DNA of 64,000 nt from CAVRQM01 sp965246915 (GTDB taxonomy: Bacteria; Pseudomonadota; Alphaproteobacteria; Acetobacterales; Acetobacteraceae): contig CBDFGB010000013.1 of NCBI GenBank assembly GCA_965246915.1, positions 17,692 through 81,691 of the forward strand, read 5' to 3'. The first letter of the stretch is position 1. Every line of letters starts with the position of its first letter. The notes beneath the pieces are model-generated. The model was not told the DNA's origin. It worked only from the letters and a program-made list of their open reading frames with translations, and did no database searches. Shown in pieces: positions 26,246 through 34,178 of the stretch. The translations under genes were made by a program, and so were the position numbers.

Positions 26246-27771
26246 CCATCGACCTGCGGGACCGCTCGGGATCGAGCGGTCCACCGTCGGCGGGCGCCCC
26301 GCTGCTCGAGCTGCGAGGACTAGACAAAAAGTTCACCGGCACGCACGCGCTGAAACACGTCGACCTGGCGTTCAACGCGGGCGAAATCCATGCGATCGTC
26401 GGCGAGAACGGCGCGGGCAAGTCGACGCTGATCAAGCTGCTGACCGGCGTGCACGTGCGCAGCGGCGGCGAGATCATCTGGCAGGGCCGCGCGGCCGATA
26501 TCTCGACGCCGCACGACGCCATCGCGTTGGGTATCAATGCCGTGCATCAGGAAGTGGTGCTCTGTCGCCATCTGACCGTCGCGGCCAATCTGTTTCTCGG
26601 CGACGAGCGCGTGAAGCACGGCTTGCTTCAGCACGCCGCGATGGTGCGCGAGGCGCAGACGATCCTCGACGACATCGGCTTTCGCCTGCCCGCCGGCGCG
26701 ATCCTGTCGTCGCTCACGATCGGTCAGCAGCAACTGGTCGCGACCGCCCGCGCGGCCACTCGCGGGACCAAGTTCCTGATATTTGACGAACCGACAGCCT
26801 ATTTGACTCGACAGGAATCAGCACAGCTCTTCGCGCTGATCCGCCGCCTGAAGACGGCCGGCGTCACCATCGTCTATATCAGTCACCGGCTCGAGGAGGT
26901 GTTCGCCCTCTCCGATCGCGTGTCGATCCTGCGCGACGGCGAACTCGTCTCGACGTCGGTGACGAGCCAAACGACCGAGGAAATGTTGATCCGCGGCATG
27001 ATCAACCGCTCGATCGAGCAAGTCTTCCATAAGGATTCCGTGGCGCACGGGACGATGATCCTCGAGACGCGCGCACTGTCGGGGCGCGGATTTCAAGACA
27101 TTTCGTTGAGCGTGTCGGAGGGTGAGATCGTCGGCCTGTATGGCCTGATCGGCGCGGGACGCAGTGAGTTCGTGCAGGCGCTGTTCGGCCGCGATCCGGC
27201 GATCGGCGGCGAGATTCTATGGCGCGGCCAGCCAGTCAGGATCCGCAACGAGCGTGACGCGTTAAAGCTCGGGATTGCACTGGCGCCCGAGAGTCGGCGG
27301 GATCAGGGCCTCGCGCTCAACCTGCCGGTCGGGTTCAACCTGAACCTGCCGATTTTCCGCCGGCTGAGCCGCGGCCCATGGCTGCCGATTGCCGCGGAGA
27401 CAAAGCATGCCGAGCGGCAGATCGCCGATCTGCGCATCAAGACCGCGTCGCGTCACGCGCCGGCGTCCAGCCTGTCGGGCGGCAATCAGCAGAAGATCGT
27501 CATCGGCAAGTGGCTGAACCATGGCGCGAAACTGTTCATCTTCGACGAGCCCACGGTCGGCGTGGACGTCGGCACCAAGGCCGAGATTTACCGCCTGATG
27601 GGCGCTCTGCTTCAGGGCGGCGCGGGGATCATCCTGATCTCGTCCTATCTGCCCGAGGTCTATGAGCTGGCCGACACGTTGCATGTGTTCCGCCGCGGTC
27701 AGCTGGTGGCGAGCCACGGCCACAAGGTCGCCACCCACGAGGACGTTCTCACCAAAGCGATCGGCGTTTGA
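26242..27771 (+). CDS. Sugar ABC importer ATPase (RbsA-type, duplicated)
   Basis: A 509-residue double ATP-binding subunit. The first half has the Walker A GENGAGKST (54-62) and the LTIGQQQ signature; the second half has the degenerate Walker-A-like GLIGAGRSE usual for this class and the LSGGNQQK signature, with Walker B FDEPTVGVD. GTG start overlaps the binding-protein stop, so translation is coupled. Drives import by the permease that follows (16-nt gap). Confidence 0.96.
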   Translation: MTIDLRDRSGSSGPPSAGAPLLELRGLDKKFTGTHALKHVDLAFNAGEIHAIVGENGAGKSTLIKLLTGVHVRSGGEIIWQGRAADISTPHDAIALGINAVHQEVVLCRHLTVAANLFLGDERVKHGLLQHAAMVREAQTILDDIGFRLPAGAILSSLTIGQQQLVATARAATRGTKFLIFDEPTAYLTRQESAQLFALIRRLKTAGVTIVYISHRLEEVFALSDRVSILRDGELVSTSVTSQTTEEMLIRGMINRSIEQVFHKDSVAHGTMILETRALSGRGFQDISLSVSEGEIVGLYGLIGAGRSEFVQALFGRDPAIGGEILWRGQPVRIRNERDALKLGIALAPESRRDQGLALNLPVGFNLNLPIFRRLSRGPWLPIAAETKHAERQIADLRIKTASRHAPASSLSGGNQQKIVIGKWLNHGAKLFIFDEPTVGVDVGTKAEIYRLMGALLQGGAGIILISSYLPEVYELADTLHVFRRGQLVASHGHKVATHEDVLTKAIGV

Positions 27772-27787
27772 CAGAAGGATTGCAGTC

Positions 27788-28753
27788 ATGAGCGCTGCCG
27801 CGGCACCCGATGTCGCACGGAGGCGACTGTCGATTCCGTTCGGCCTGACCCTGGTGCTGCTGCTCGCGGTGCTGTTCGTTGTGTTGACGTTCACAACCAA
27901 CACCTTCATGTCGGAACGCAACATCGCCAATCTGGCCCGGCAGGGCTCGATGATCGCGATCCTGGCGGTGGGGCAGACCTTTGTCATCATCACCGCGGGC
28001 ATCGACCTGTCGGTGGGCGCGGTCGCCGGCTTCATCACGGTGATCGTCGCCTGGCTGCTGACGCACGACGTACCTATCTGGGCGTCGGTGCTCATCAGCC
28101 TCGGGTTCGGCGTGGCGATCGGCGCGTTCCACGCCTTCGGCATCGTGAAAATGGGACTCCCGCCGTTCATCATCACGCTGGCCACGCTGACGTCGCTTCG
28201 TGGCATCGGGCTGCTGATCACCAACGGCGCCACGATCTCCATCACCGACGACGATTTTACAAACTTCTCGCTCGGCGACGTGTTCGGCGTGGTGCCCAAT
28301 CTGTTCGCGATGGTCCTCGTCGTCGCGGTGCCCTGCTGGCTATTCCTCAGTCACAGCCGGTGGGGACGCTATCTGTTTGCGATTGGCTCCAACGCGGAAG
28401 CCGCGCGACTGTCCGGCGTCAGCGTCGTTCGCACCACCTATCTGGCCTACATCCTGTGCTCGATATGCGCGGCGTTGGTGGGGTTGCTGCTCGCCTCGCG
28501 CATCGGGATCGGCAACGCGACGCAGGCCGAGGGGTGGGAGCTGCAGGCCATCGCCAGCTCGGTCATCGGCGGCACCAGCCTGTTTGGAGCGGTGGGCTCC
28601 TGGCACGGGCCTCTGCTGGGCGCGTTCATCCTGGCCACGATCAACAACGGGGCGAACCTGCTGAACGTCAACTCGTTCTGGCAGAGGATCATCACCGGCG
28701 GGCTGATCATCGTGATCGTGTATTTCGACCAGCTACGGCGAAGGAGACGGTGA
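27788..28753 (+). CDS. Sugar ABC importer permease (RbsC-type)
   Basis: A 321-residue inner-membrane permease with eight to ten helices. The family hallmarks are AVGQTFVIITAGIDLSVGAV near residue 65, GSNAEAARLSGV and the terminal GGTSLFGAVGSWHGPLLGA segment. The start is the ATG at 27788, 16 nt after the ATPase stop; the longer frame upstream overlaps the ATPase gene. Completes the RbsBAC operon. A LysE remnant follows immediately downstream. Confidence 0.94.
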   Translation: MSAAAAPDVARRRLSIPFGLTLVLLLAVLFVVLTFTTNTFMSERNIANLARQGSMIAILAVGQTFVIITAGIDLSVGAVAGFITVIVAWLLTHDVPIWASVLISLGFGVAIGAFHAFGIVKMGLPPFIITLATLTSLRGIGLLITNGATISITDDDFTNFSLGDVFGVVPNLFAMVLVVAVPCWLFLSHSRWGRYLFAIGSNAEAARLSGVSVVRTTYLAYILCSICAALVGLLLASRIGIGNATQAEGWELQAIASSVIGGTSLFGAVGSWHGPLLGAFILATINNGANLLNVNSFWQRIITGGLIIVIVYFDQLRRRRR

Positions 28754-28755
28754 TC

Positions 28756-28976
28756 ATGAGTCTCGCTTTCCTGCTCACCTCGCTCATCGTCATCGTCTCT
28801 CCGGGAACCTGCGCGCTCTATACCCTGGCCGCGGGGCTCTCGCGAGGCGGCCGCGCGAGCGTCGTGGCGGCGTCCGGATGCACAGCTCGCGTCCGCGAAT
28901 TCTGACCTGGATGCGCCGGGCGTTCGCCGGCGCATGCGTGGGCCTCGGTGCGAAGCTGGCGTTCGCCGATCGCTGA
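28756..28976 (+). pseudogene. LysE-family exporter remnant (internal deletion)
   Basis: Decayed LysE/RhtB-type amino acid exporter. Reading from the ATG at 28756 gives a normal LysE N terminus (MSLAFLLTSLIVIVSPGT, then YTLAAGLSRGGRASVVAA) for about 41 residues, then the frame runs into unrelated sequence and a stop at 28905. In another frame, 28904-28976 encodes a typical LysE C terminus (LTWMRRAFAGACVGLGAK, then LAFADR and stop). The roughly 130-residue middle is missing, so the gene has lost an internal segment and shifted frame. It touches the importer operon on one side and the VapBC pair on the other. Confidence 0.85.
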
Positions 28977-28990
28977 TTTCGCCGTGCCGG

Positions 28991-29398
28991 CTACGGCTTT
29001 GCCTGGTCGATGCCCGAAAACGAAAAGTCGCCGCCCTTGCATAACAGCTTTGCCCGGTTGGCCTTCGCGCAGGCGTAGGCAAAACAATCCCCCATGTTCA
29101 ACGCGGCGGAATGGCGACCCTTGCCGAATTTTTCGTATGCCTCCGCAGCCAAATCAAATTCTCTCTCGCCAATGTCTACAATCGTGAGATCGCCCACTTG
29201 CCTGTAGAGACTGACTTGCTCTCGCGCACGAGAGGGCGGCAGACCGTAACTCTTGCGAAGTCCCGCCATCGTTTCCCACAGCGATAGCGCGGAGCAAAGA
29301 CGAACCGGATCCGCGTCCAGCGCGCTCTCCAGGGCCGTGGCGTCCGCCTCATTGGCGATGATTGATGTCAGAGCCGAAGCGTTGACAAAAATCGTCAC
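28991..29398 (-). CDS. vapC: PIN-domain VapC-type toxin, first catalytic Asp replaced by Asn
   Basis: A 135-residue PIN-domain protein of the type II toxin class (VapC, ribonuclease acting on tRNA or rRNA). Three acidic positions are visible: Glu42 (LSLWETMAG), Asp104 (NMGDCFAYA) and Asp124 (KGGDF). The first strand reads TIFVNASAL, with Asn6 where nearly all VapC have Asp (VVDASAL). Activity may be weakened or lost. GTG start at 29398 overlaps the antitoxin stop by 4 nt. The longer frame to 29575 is not used. Confidence 0.88.
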   Translation of the reverse strand: MTIFVNASALTSIIANEADATALESALDADPVRLCSALSLWETMAGLRKSYGLPPSRAREQVSLYRQVGDLTIVDIGEREFDLAAEAYEKFGKGRHSAALNMGDCFAYACAKANRAKLLCKGGDFSFSGIDQAKP

Positions 29399-29634
29399 AG
29401 ATCGCCCGACAAGTCGCCGAAGAACGCCCTGTCCGCGACCTCCCCCGTCGGCGGAGGCAGTGGATGGGCCTTTCGCAGCGCCGCAAAACGTTCTCGCAAG
29501 GGAATCGTCTTGTCCGCCCGGTCCAGCTCTCCCTTGACAGCCGTCTTCACCGCGTCCTGCTTGGACACCCCCCACCGGGTCGCCAGCTGAGCGACCAGTT
29601 CGGCCGTCGCATCATCCTTGATGTAGAGCGGCAT
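29395..29634 (-). CDS. vapB: VapB-like antitoxin
   Basis: A 79-residue antitoxin of the Rv0623/PSK-type VapB family, opening MPLYIKDDATAELVAQLA with a short DNA-binding N terminus and a C-terminal tail (PPPTGEVADRAFFGDLSGDL) that normally occupies the toxin active site. A CGGAGAT site precedes the ATG. Overlaps vapC by 4 nt. With vapC it forms a standard two-gene module, probably autoregulated from its own promoter in the 46-bp gap upstream. Confidence 0.88.
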   Translation of the reverse strand: MPLYIKDDATAELVAQLATRWGVSKQDAVKTAVKGELDRADKTIPLRERFAALRKAHPLPPPTGEVADRAFFGDLSGDL

Positions 29635-29680
29635 GGAAATCTCCGTCGGATATCCAACGATTCGTCACGATTGCAAGCCC

Positions 29681-30850
29681 TCAAGCCGCCTGCCCGGCCG
29701 CCCAGCCGCTCGCCCAGGCCCACTGGAAATTATAGCCACCGAGCCATCCCGTCACGTCCACCGCCTCGCCGATCACATACAGGCCGGGCACGGTCGACTC
29801 CATCGTGCGCGACGACAGCACGAATGTATCCACGCCGCCCAGCGTCACCTCGGCCTTCGCATAGCCCTCCGAGCCGGACGGGCTCAGCCGCCATGCCTTG
29901 ATCGCCGCCCCCAGCGCCAGCAGCGCCCGGTCGGCAGCTTCGCCCGCCACCACGCCCGACAATTCTTCCGGCAGTAGCAATTCGACCATACGTTGCGGCA
30001 ACAGTTCACCCAACAGCGTGCGCACCCGAGCTTTCGGCCGCGCCCGCTTGCGCTCCCGCAGCACGGACGCGGGAACATCCGGCAGCAGATCGAGCGCCAC
30101 CTCCGTCCCCTCCCGCCACGCCGAGGAGATTTGAAGGATCGCCGGGCCGGACAGGCCTCGATGGGTGAACAGCATCGCCTCACGAAACGAGGCCATGCCG
30201 CAAGCCGCGACCACCGGCAACGCCACCCCGCTCAATGACGCGGTGCGCGAAAGCTCGGCGGGTGCCAGGGTGAGCGGCACGAGGCCCGGCCTCGGCGCGA
30301 CAATCGGCAGCCCGAAACGCGCCGCGACGTCGTGGCTGAACCCCGTGGCCCCCATCTTCGGAATGGACAGTCCGCCGGTGGCAAGCACCACGGAGTCCGC
30401 GAACACGTCGCCGCCCGAAATCTCGATCCGGAAGCGATCCGCCCGCACGACATCGACCACCCGCGCGCGCAGCCACAATTCCACTCCGGCCGCCGCGCAC
30501 TCCGCGAGCAGCATGGCCACGATCGCCCGCGCCGAACCGTCGCAGAACAACTGCCCCAACGTCTTCTCGTGCCAGGCGATGCGGTGCGCCTCGACCAGCG
30601 CCAGAAAATCCGCCGGCGTGTAGCGGGCCAGCGCCGACGTGGCGAAACGCGGATTGGCCGAGAAGAAGCGATCGGGCGCGCAGTGCAGATTGGTGAAGTT
30701 GCAGCGTCCGCCGCCGGAAATCAGGATCTTTTTGCCGGCCTCGTCGGCATGGTCGAGCACGAGGACGCGCCTCCCGCGCCGCCCGGCGGCGATGGCGCAC
30801 ATGAGGCCGGCCGCCCCGGCGCCAAACACGACGACATCGAAGCGGTTCAG
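29681..30850 (-). CDS. HI0933/BaiN-like NAD(P)/FAD-dependent oxidoreductase (probable CTG start)
   Basis: A 389-residue flavoprotein with the FAD motif FGAGAAGLMCA, the GKKILISGGGRCNFTN loop of the HI0933 family and a C-terminal GEAVDVTGWLGGYNFQWAW FAD contact. The first conserved beta strand (RFDVVVFGAG) needs residues upstream of the earliest ATG/GTG (GTG at 30829). The only reasonable codon is CTG at 30850, which overlaps the nucleosidase stop as CTGA, mimicking the ATGA couplings elsewhere in the window. I therefore annotate a CTG start; the GTG at 30829 is the alternative. Function unassigned. Confidence 0.85.
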   Translation of the reverse strand: MNRFDVVVFGAGAAGLMCAIAAGRRGRRVLVLDHADEAGKKILISGGGRCNFTNLHCAPDRFFSANPRFATSALARYTPADFLALVEAHRIAWHEKTLGQLFCDGSARAIVAMLLAECAAAGVELWLRARVVDVVRADRFRIEISGGDVFADSVVLATGGLSIPKMGATGFSHDVAARFGLPIVAPRPGLVPLTLAPAELSRTASLSGVALPVVAACGMASFREAMLFTHRGLSGPAILQISSAWREGTEVALDLLPDVPASVLRERKRARPKARVRTLLGELLPQRMVELLLPEELSGVVAGEAADRALLALGAAIKAWRLSPSGSEGYAKAEVTLGGVDTFVLSSRTMESTVPGLYVIGEAVDVTGWLGGYNFQWAWASGWAAGQAA

Positions 30851-31635
30851 GTTTCGGTCGCGATCCAGCCGCTGGCGGCGGCGGCGATCAGCGCCAAGGC
30901 GGCAACCGCGCCGTCCGCCTCGCCCTTCTCGAAGTCGCCTTCGGTCTGGGCCATGGTGTTCGTGACGTGCGCGAAGCAGACCACCGCCGCTTCACGCGCC
31001 CGCGCGAACGCGTACAATGCCGCCGCCTCCATCTCCACGGCCACCGCCCCCTCCTCCCGTGCGGCCGCGATGGCCTGCTCGGTCTCGCGGTAGGGCGCAT
31101 CCGTGGTCCAGACGGTACCCCGCACGACATCGGCCGAAAACCCGGTCGCTATACGCCGCAGCAGGTTCGGATCGGCGGCCGCGGGAAGCTCGGGCGGGAG
31201 GTAGTGCAGGCTGGTGCCCTCGTCGCGCAGCGCCCGCTCGATCAACAGGAAGCATGCCTCGGGCGGCAGCTCGCCGATCCGGCCGGCAGAGGTGATGCTG
31301 AGCAGCAGCCGGCAGCCCGAGGCAAACAACTGCTCGGCGACCAGCACCGCGAACGAGGCTCCGACCGCGCACCCGACAATGCCGATTTCGTGCCCATCCT
31401 GCTGGAACACGTCGAGCACGCTATGATAGCACGCCCAGCCGGCATGCGGCGTGGCGCGGCCCGTCTCGCGCAGATGGCGCACCAGATCGCCGTCCGGGTC
31501 CAGCACGCAGATCTCGGGCACGTCGAGCAACGGCAGGCCGCGCTGCCGCCGCGCCTCGCGCAGCAGGTTCTCCGGGCGGAAAACGGAAGGTGCCGCGAAA
31601 TCACGGCGGGCGAGGTGAGCGCGCAGATCGGTCAT
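30847..31635 (-). CDS. Nucleoside phosphorylase/nucleosidase family protein
   Basis: A 262-residue member of the PNP/uridine phosphorylase superfamily, cleaving or phosphorolysing the glycosidic bond of nucleosides. The motifs GIVGCAVGASFAVLVAEQL, TSAGRI, VWTTDAPYRETEQA and VAVEMEAAALYAFA (the catalytic MEAA segment) are typical. Exact specificity cannot be read. It lies between catC and the flavoprotein on the same strand, so it may be cotranscribed with the cat genes, though it has no obvious part in aromatic catabolism. Confidence 0.87.
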   Translation of the reverse strand: MTDLRAHLARRDFAAPSVFRPENLLREARRQRGLPLLDVPEICVLDPDGDLVRHLRETGRATPHAGWACYHSVLDVFQQDGHEIGIVGCAVGASFAVLVAEQLFASGCRLLLSITSAGRIGELPPEACFLLIERALRDEGTSLHYLPPELPAAADPNLLRRIATGFSADVVRGTVWTTDAPYRETEQAIAAAREEGAVAVEMEAAALYAFARAREAAVVCFAHVTNTMAQTEGDFEKGEADGAVAALALIAAAASGWIATET

Positions 31636-31674
31636 GGTTTCTGTCTTCGCGGCGACGCTCCGAAGGTAACACGG

Positions 31675-31968
31675 CTAGCCGCCAGAGTCGGGGCGGATCG
31701 CGGAGGGATGACGCGCCAGCGGCGTGACCGTGATGTCCATGAACGGAAACAGCGGGAGCCCCGAGAGGATATCATGGAGTTCGTCATGATCGGCGACATC
31801 GAACACGCTGATGTTTGCATAGCGTCCCGCCACCCGCCACAGATGCCGCCAGCGCCCGTCGCGCTGCAACGCGACGGCGCGAGCCTTTTCCTCGCCGCGC
31901 AGTCTCTCGAACGTCGCCGGGTCGAGGTCGCGCGGGATACGCACGTCCATCTGCACGCAATACAGCAT
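31675..31968 (-). CDS. catC: Muconolactone delta-isomerase
   Basis: Third step of the catechol branch of the beta-ketoadipate pathway: muconolactone to 3-oxoadipate enol-lactone. The 97-residue protein has the conserved LQRDGRWRHLWRVAGRYAN segment and the LSGLPLFPFMDITVTPLARHPSAI C-terminal signature, both diagnostic of CatC. Start ATG at 31968, 11 nt after catB. The longer open frame to 32352 is a shadow. Confidence 0.96.
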   Translation of the reverse strand: MLYCVQMDVRIPRDLDPATFERLRGEEKARAVALQRDGRWRHLWRVAGRYANISVFDVADHDELHDILSGLPLFPFMDITVTPLARHPSAIRPDSGG

Positions 31969-31979
31969 CGGTCGGCTCC

Positions 31980-33134
31980 TCAGCGTCGGGCATAGCGGCG
32001 CACATTGGCGGCATCGAGAGTCACGCCAAGGCCCGGCCCGGACGGCAGATGCACGTGGCAGTCGGCAAAACGCAGGGGCGTGGTCACGAGGTCGTCGACC
32101 AGGATCCTCGGCCCGAAATGCTCGCAGCCCCATGCCAGCGACGGCAAGCCGGCAAACGCGTGCAGATGGGCGGCCGCGCCGATGCTGCTCTCCAACAGGC
32201 AGCCGCCGTACAGGCCGATCCCCGCCGCCTCGGCCACCGCCGCCACCCGCTGCAGGCCAAGCAGGCCGCCATGCTTGACCAGCTTCAGCGACACCGCGTC
32301 GGCGGCGGCCGCGTGCGCGACGGCCATCATGTCGTGCGTCGAGAACACGCACTCATCGGCCAGCAACGGCGGTCCATGTGGCCGCGCACGCAACCGGCCC
32401 ATCGCTGCTATGTTCCAGGCTGCCACCGGCTGCTCCACCAGCGCCACGCCCAAATCAGACAATGCCGGAAGGCAGCGCGCGGCGGTGGTCTCGTCCCACG
32501 CCTGATTGGCGTCGACGATAAGCCGCGCGCGGTCGCCGAGCCCGGCCGCGAGCCGATCCAACCGCGCCAAGTCGGCTGCCGGTTCCCGTGCGCCGATCTT
32601 GACCTTGAACGTATCGTGCAGCCGGGCCGCGATCTTGCCCTCGGCTTCCTCGATCTCCTGCCCCGCATCGCCCGAGGCCAGGGTCCACAGCACCGGGATG
32701 CGGTCGCGCGCCACTCCGCCAAGGAACTGGGCGGCCGGCACGCCGAGCGCCCGCCCCACGGCGTCGAACAGCGCGGTCTCGACCGCCGCCTTCGCCGCAG
32801 TGTTGCGTTTGGCAGCCAGCGACATGCGCGCGGCCGCAGCCTCGAACCGGTTGGCGCGCAGACCAAGCAGGGCCGGCGCGAGGTAGACGTCGATGGTCGA
32901 CTTGATGCTCTCGACGCTCTCCTCGCTCCAGCGCGGCCCACCGAGCGTCGCAGCCTCGCCAATGCCTTCGATCCCGCCGGCGAGGCGAAGCTGCACGATC
33001 ACGTAGCTCTGCGCGCTGACCGATGTCTGCGACAGCCGGTGCGGCCGGATGGTCGGCACGTCGACGATCGTCGTGTGGATCTCGTCGATCGCGAAGTCGC
33101 ACGACGCCGCATCGGCGACCACCGTATCGGGCAT
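31980..33134 (-). CDS. catB: Muconate cycloisomerase
   Basis: Cycloisomerises cis,cis-muconate to muconolactone in catechol catabolism. An enolase-superfamily TIM barrel of 384 residues with the catalytic base pair KVK (Lys177, Lys179), metal ligands Asp208 (DANQAWD), Glu234 (VEQP) and Asp260 (LADECVF), and the opposite-face lysine in SLKLVKHGG. Gap of 3 nt after catA. An antisense frame of 755 codons covers it but is a codon-bias shadow. Confidence 0.96.
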   Translation of the reverse strand: MPDTVVADAASCDFAIDEIHTTIVDVPTIRPHRLSQTSVSAQSYVIVQLRLAGGIEGIGEAATLGGPRWSEESVESIKSTIDVYLAPALLGLRANRFEAAAARMSLAAKRNTAAKAAVETALFDAVGRALGVPAAQFLGGVARDRIPVLWTLASGDAGQEIEEAEGKIAARLHDTFKVKIGAREPAADLARLDRLAAGLGDRARLIVDANQAWDETTAARCLPALSDLGVALVEQPVAAWNIAAMGRLRARPHGPPLLADECVFSTHDMMAVAHAAAADAVSLKLVKHGGLLGLQRVAAVAEAAGIGLYGGCLLESSIGAAAHLHAFAGLPSLAWGCEHFGPRILVDDLVTTPLRFADCHVHLPSGPGLGVTLDAANVRRYARR

Positions 33135-33137
33135 GGC

Positions 33138-34067
33138 TCAGGCCGCTTCCGCATGGACGCGATGCACGATCGGGTCAGGGAGCGCGTCGGCCGCGGCGTT
33201 CAGCACGAAGTCGAAGCGGATCTCCGTGAACGGTCCGTCCAGACCCAGCGCGCGCGCCGCGTCCGGATCGGTGTTTCGCGTCATCGGCGGGATCAGATCG
33301 TCGCGCGTGGCAAAGGCAAAGTCGTCGTGCAGATCGGGATCGTCGGCGATGTTGATCTGTGTGGTCAGCTTGCGAAAGCCCGGCGCGGAGACGAAAAAGT
33401 GGATGTGCGCCGGCCGCCGACCGTGCCGGCCGATCGCGGTCAGCAGTTTCTGCGTCGGCCCGTCCGGCGGGCAGGCATAACCAACCGGCAGGATCGTCCG
33501 GAACCGATACGCGCCGTGGGCATCCGTCTCGATGCGTCGCCGCAGGTTGAACGGCGCTTGCGGCGGGCCGAAGAACGAATAGAACCCCTGCGTGTTCGCG
33601 TGCCACACATCGACCACGGCTGCTGCCGCCGGCGCGCCCCGACCGTCCAGCACCCGGCCGTGCATCACGAGGACCGTGCCTGTTTCGGAGCCGTCATCCA
33701 GCCGCGCCTCGCCTTTGGACAAGGGCGCGCCGGCGACGTAGAGCGGTCCCTCGATCGTTCGCGGCGTCCCGCCGCTCAGGCCGGCCGCGCGTTCCTTGGC
33801 GTCGGTGCGCAGGTCGAGGAAATGCTCGACGCCCAGTCCTGCGGCGAGCAGGCCCCATTCATTGCGCTGCCCGAGTTCCGTGACATAGGCCATCGCCGCC
33901 CAGAACTCCGTCGGCGTCACGTCGAATTCCTCGACCAGCGCGAACAGGTCGGACACGGCCCGGCGGATGATGTGCTTCAGCCTCGGGTCACCGAGCGGAC
34001 CATCAAGACCGCTCAGCTTGGTCAGCAGATCTTTGGTCGGGCTGGCGTCCAGGATATTCTCGGTCAT
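33138..34067 (-). CDS. catA: Catechol 1,2-dioxygenase
   Basis: Intradiol ring-cleaving non-haem Fe(III) dioxygenase, opening catechol to cis,cis-muconate. The 309-residue protein has the four iron ligands in order: Tyr163 (GFYSFFG), Tyr197 (PVGYACP), His221 and His223 (RPAHIHFFV). An N-terminal helical dimer domain precedes. AAAGGAGG lies just before the ATG at 34067. First gene of catABC, divergent from a LysR gene over 111 bp, which is the classical catR arrangement. Chlorocatechol specificity cannot be excluded. Confidence 0.96.
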   Translation of the reverse strand: MTENILDASPTKDLLTKLSGLDGPLGDPRLKHIIRRAVSDLFALVEEFDVTPTEFWAAMAYVTELGQRNEWGLLAAGLGVEHFLDLRTDAKERAAGLSGGTPRTIEGPLYVAGAPLSKGEARLDDGSETGTVLVMHGRVLDGRGAPAAAAVVDVWHANTQGFYSFFGPPQAPFNLRRRIETDAHGAYRFRTILPVGYACPPDGPTQKLLTAIGRHGRRPAHIHFFVSAPGFRKLTTQINIADDPDLHDDFAFATRDDLIPPMTRNTDPDAARALGLDGPFTEIRFDFVLNAAADALPDPIVHRVHAEAA

Positions 34068-34081
34068 CGCATCCTCCTTTG

Positions 34082-34151
34082 ACGGCATTTGCGCCGTTTC
34101 GGTGGCGATGACAGTTATCCGATCCAGCCATCCCGTCCAGGACCGGATCGG
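34082..34151. promoter_or_regulatory. Candidate CatR operator region between catA and catR
   Basis: The 111-bp gap between catA and the divergent LysR gene holds two inverted repeats. ACGGC-N6-GCCGT lies at 34082-34097, next to the catA start. CCGATCC at 34119-34125 pairs with GGATCGG at 34145-34151, centred on the gap. LysR proteins bind dyads of this kind, often with a T-N11-A core, and respond to muconate in cat systems. The assignment rests on position and symmetry only. Confidence 0.4.
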
Positions 34152-34178
34152 TGTATGTTCATGCCCGGAAGGTATGGA

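Noticed and set aside
31815..34082. 755-codon plus-strand open frame across catA-catB
   Set aside because: It is antisense to catA and catB, both of which show intact catalytic residues. The product is Arg/His-rich with no known domain, as expected of a high-GC antisense shadow.
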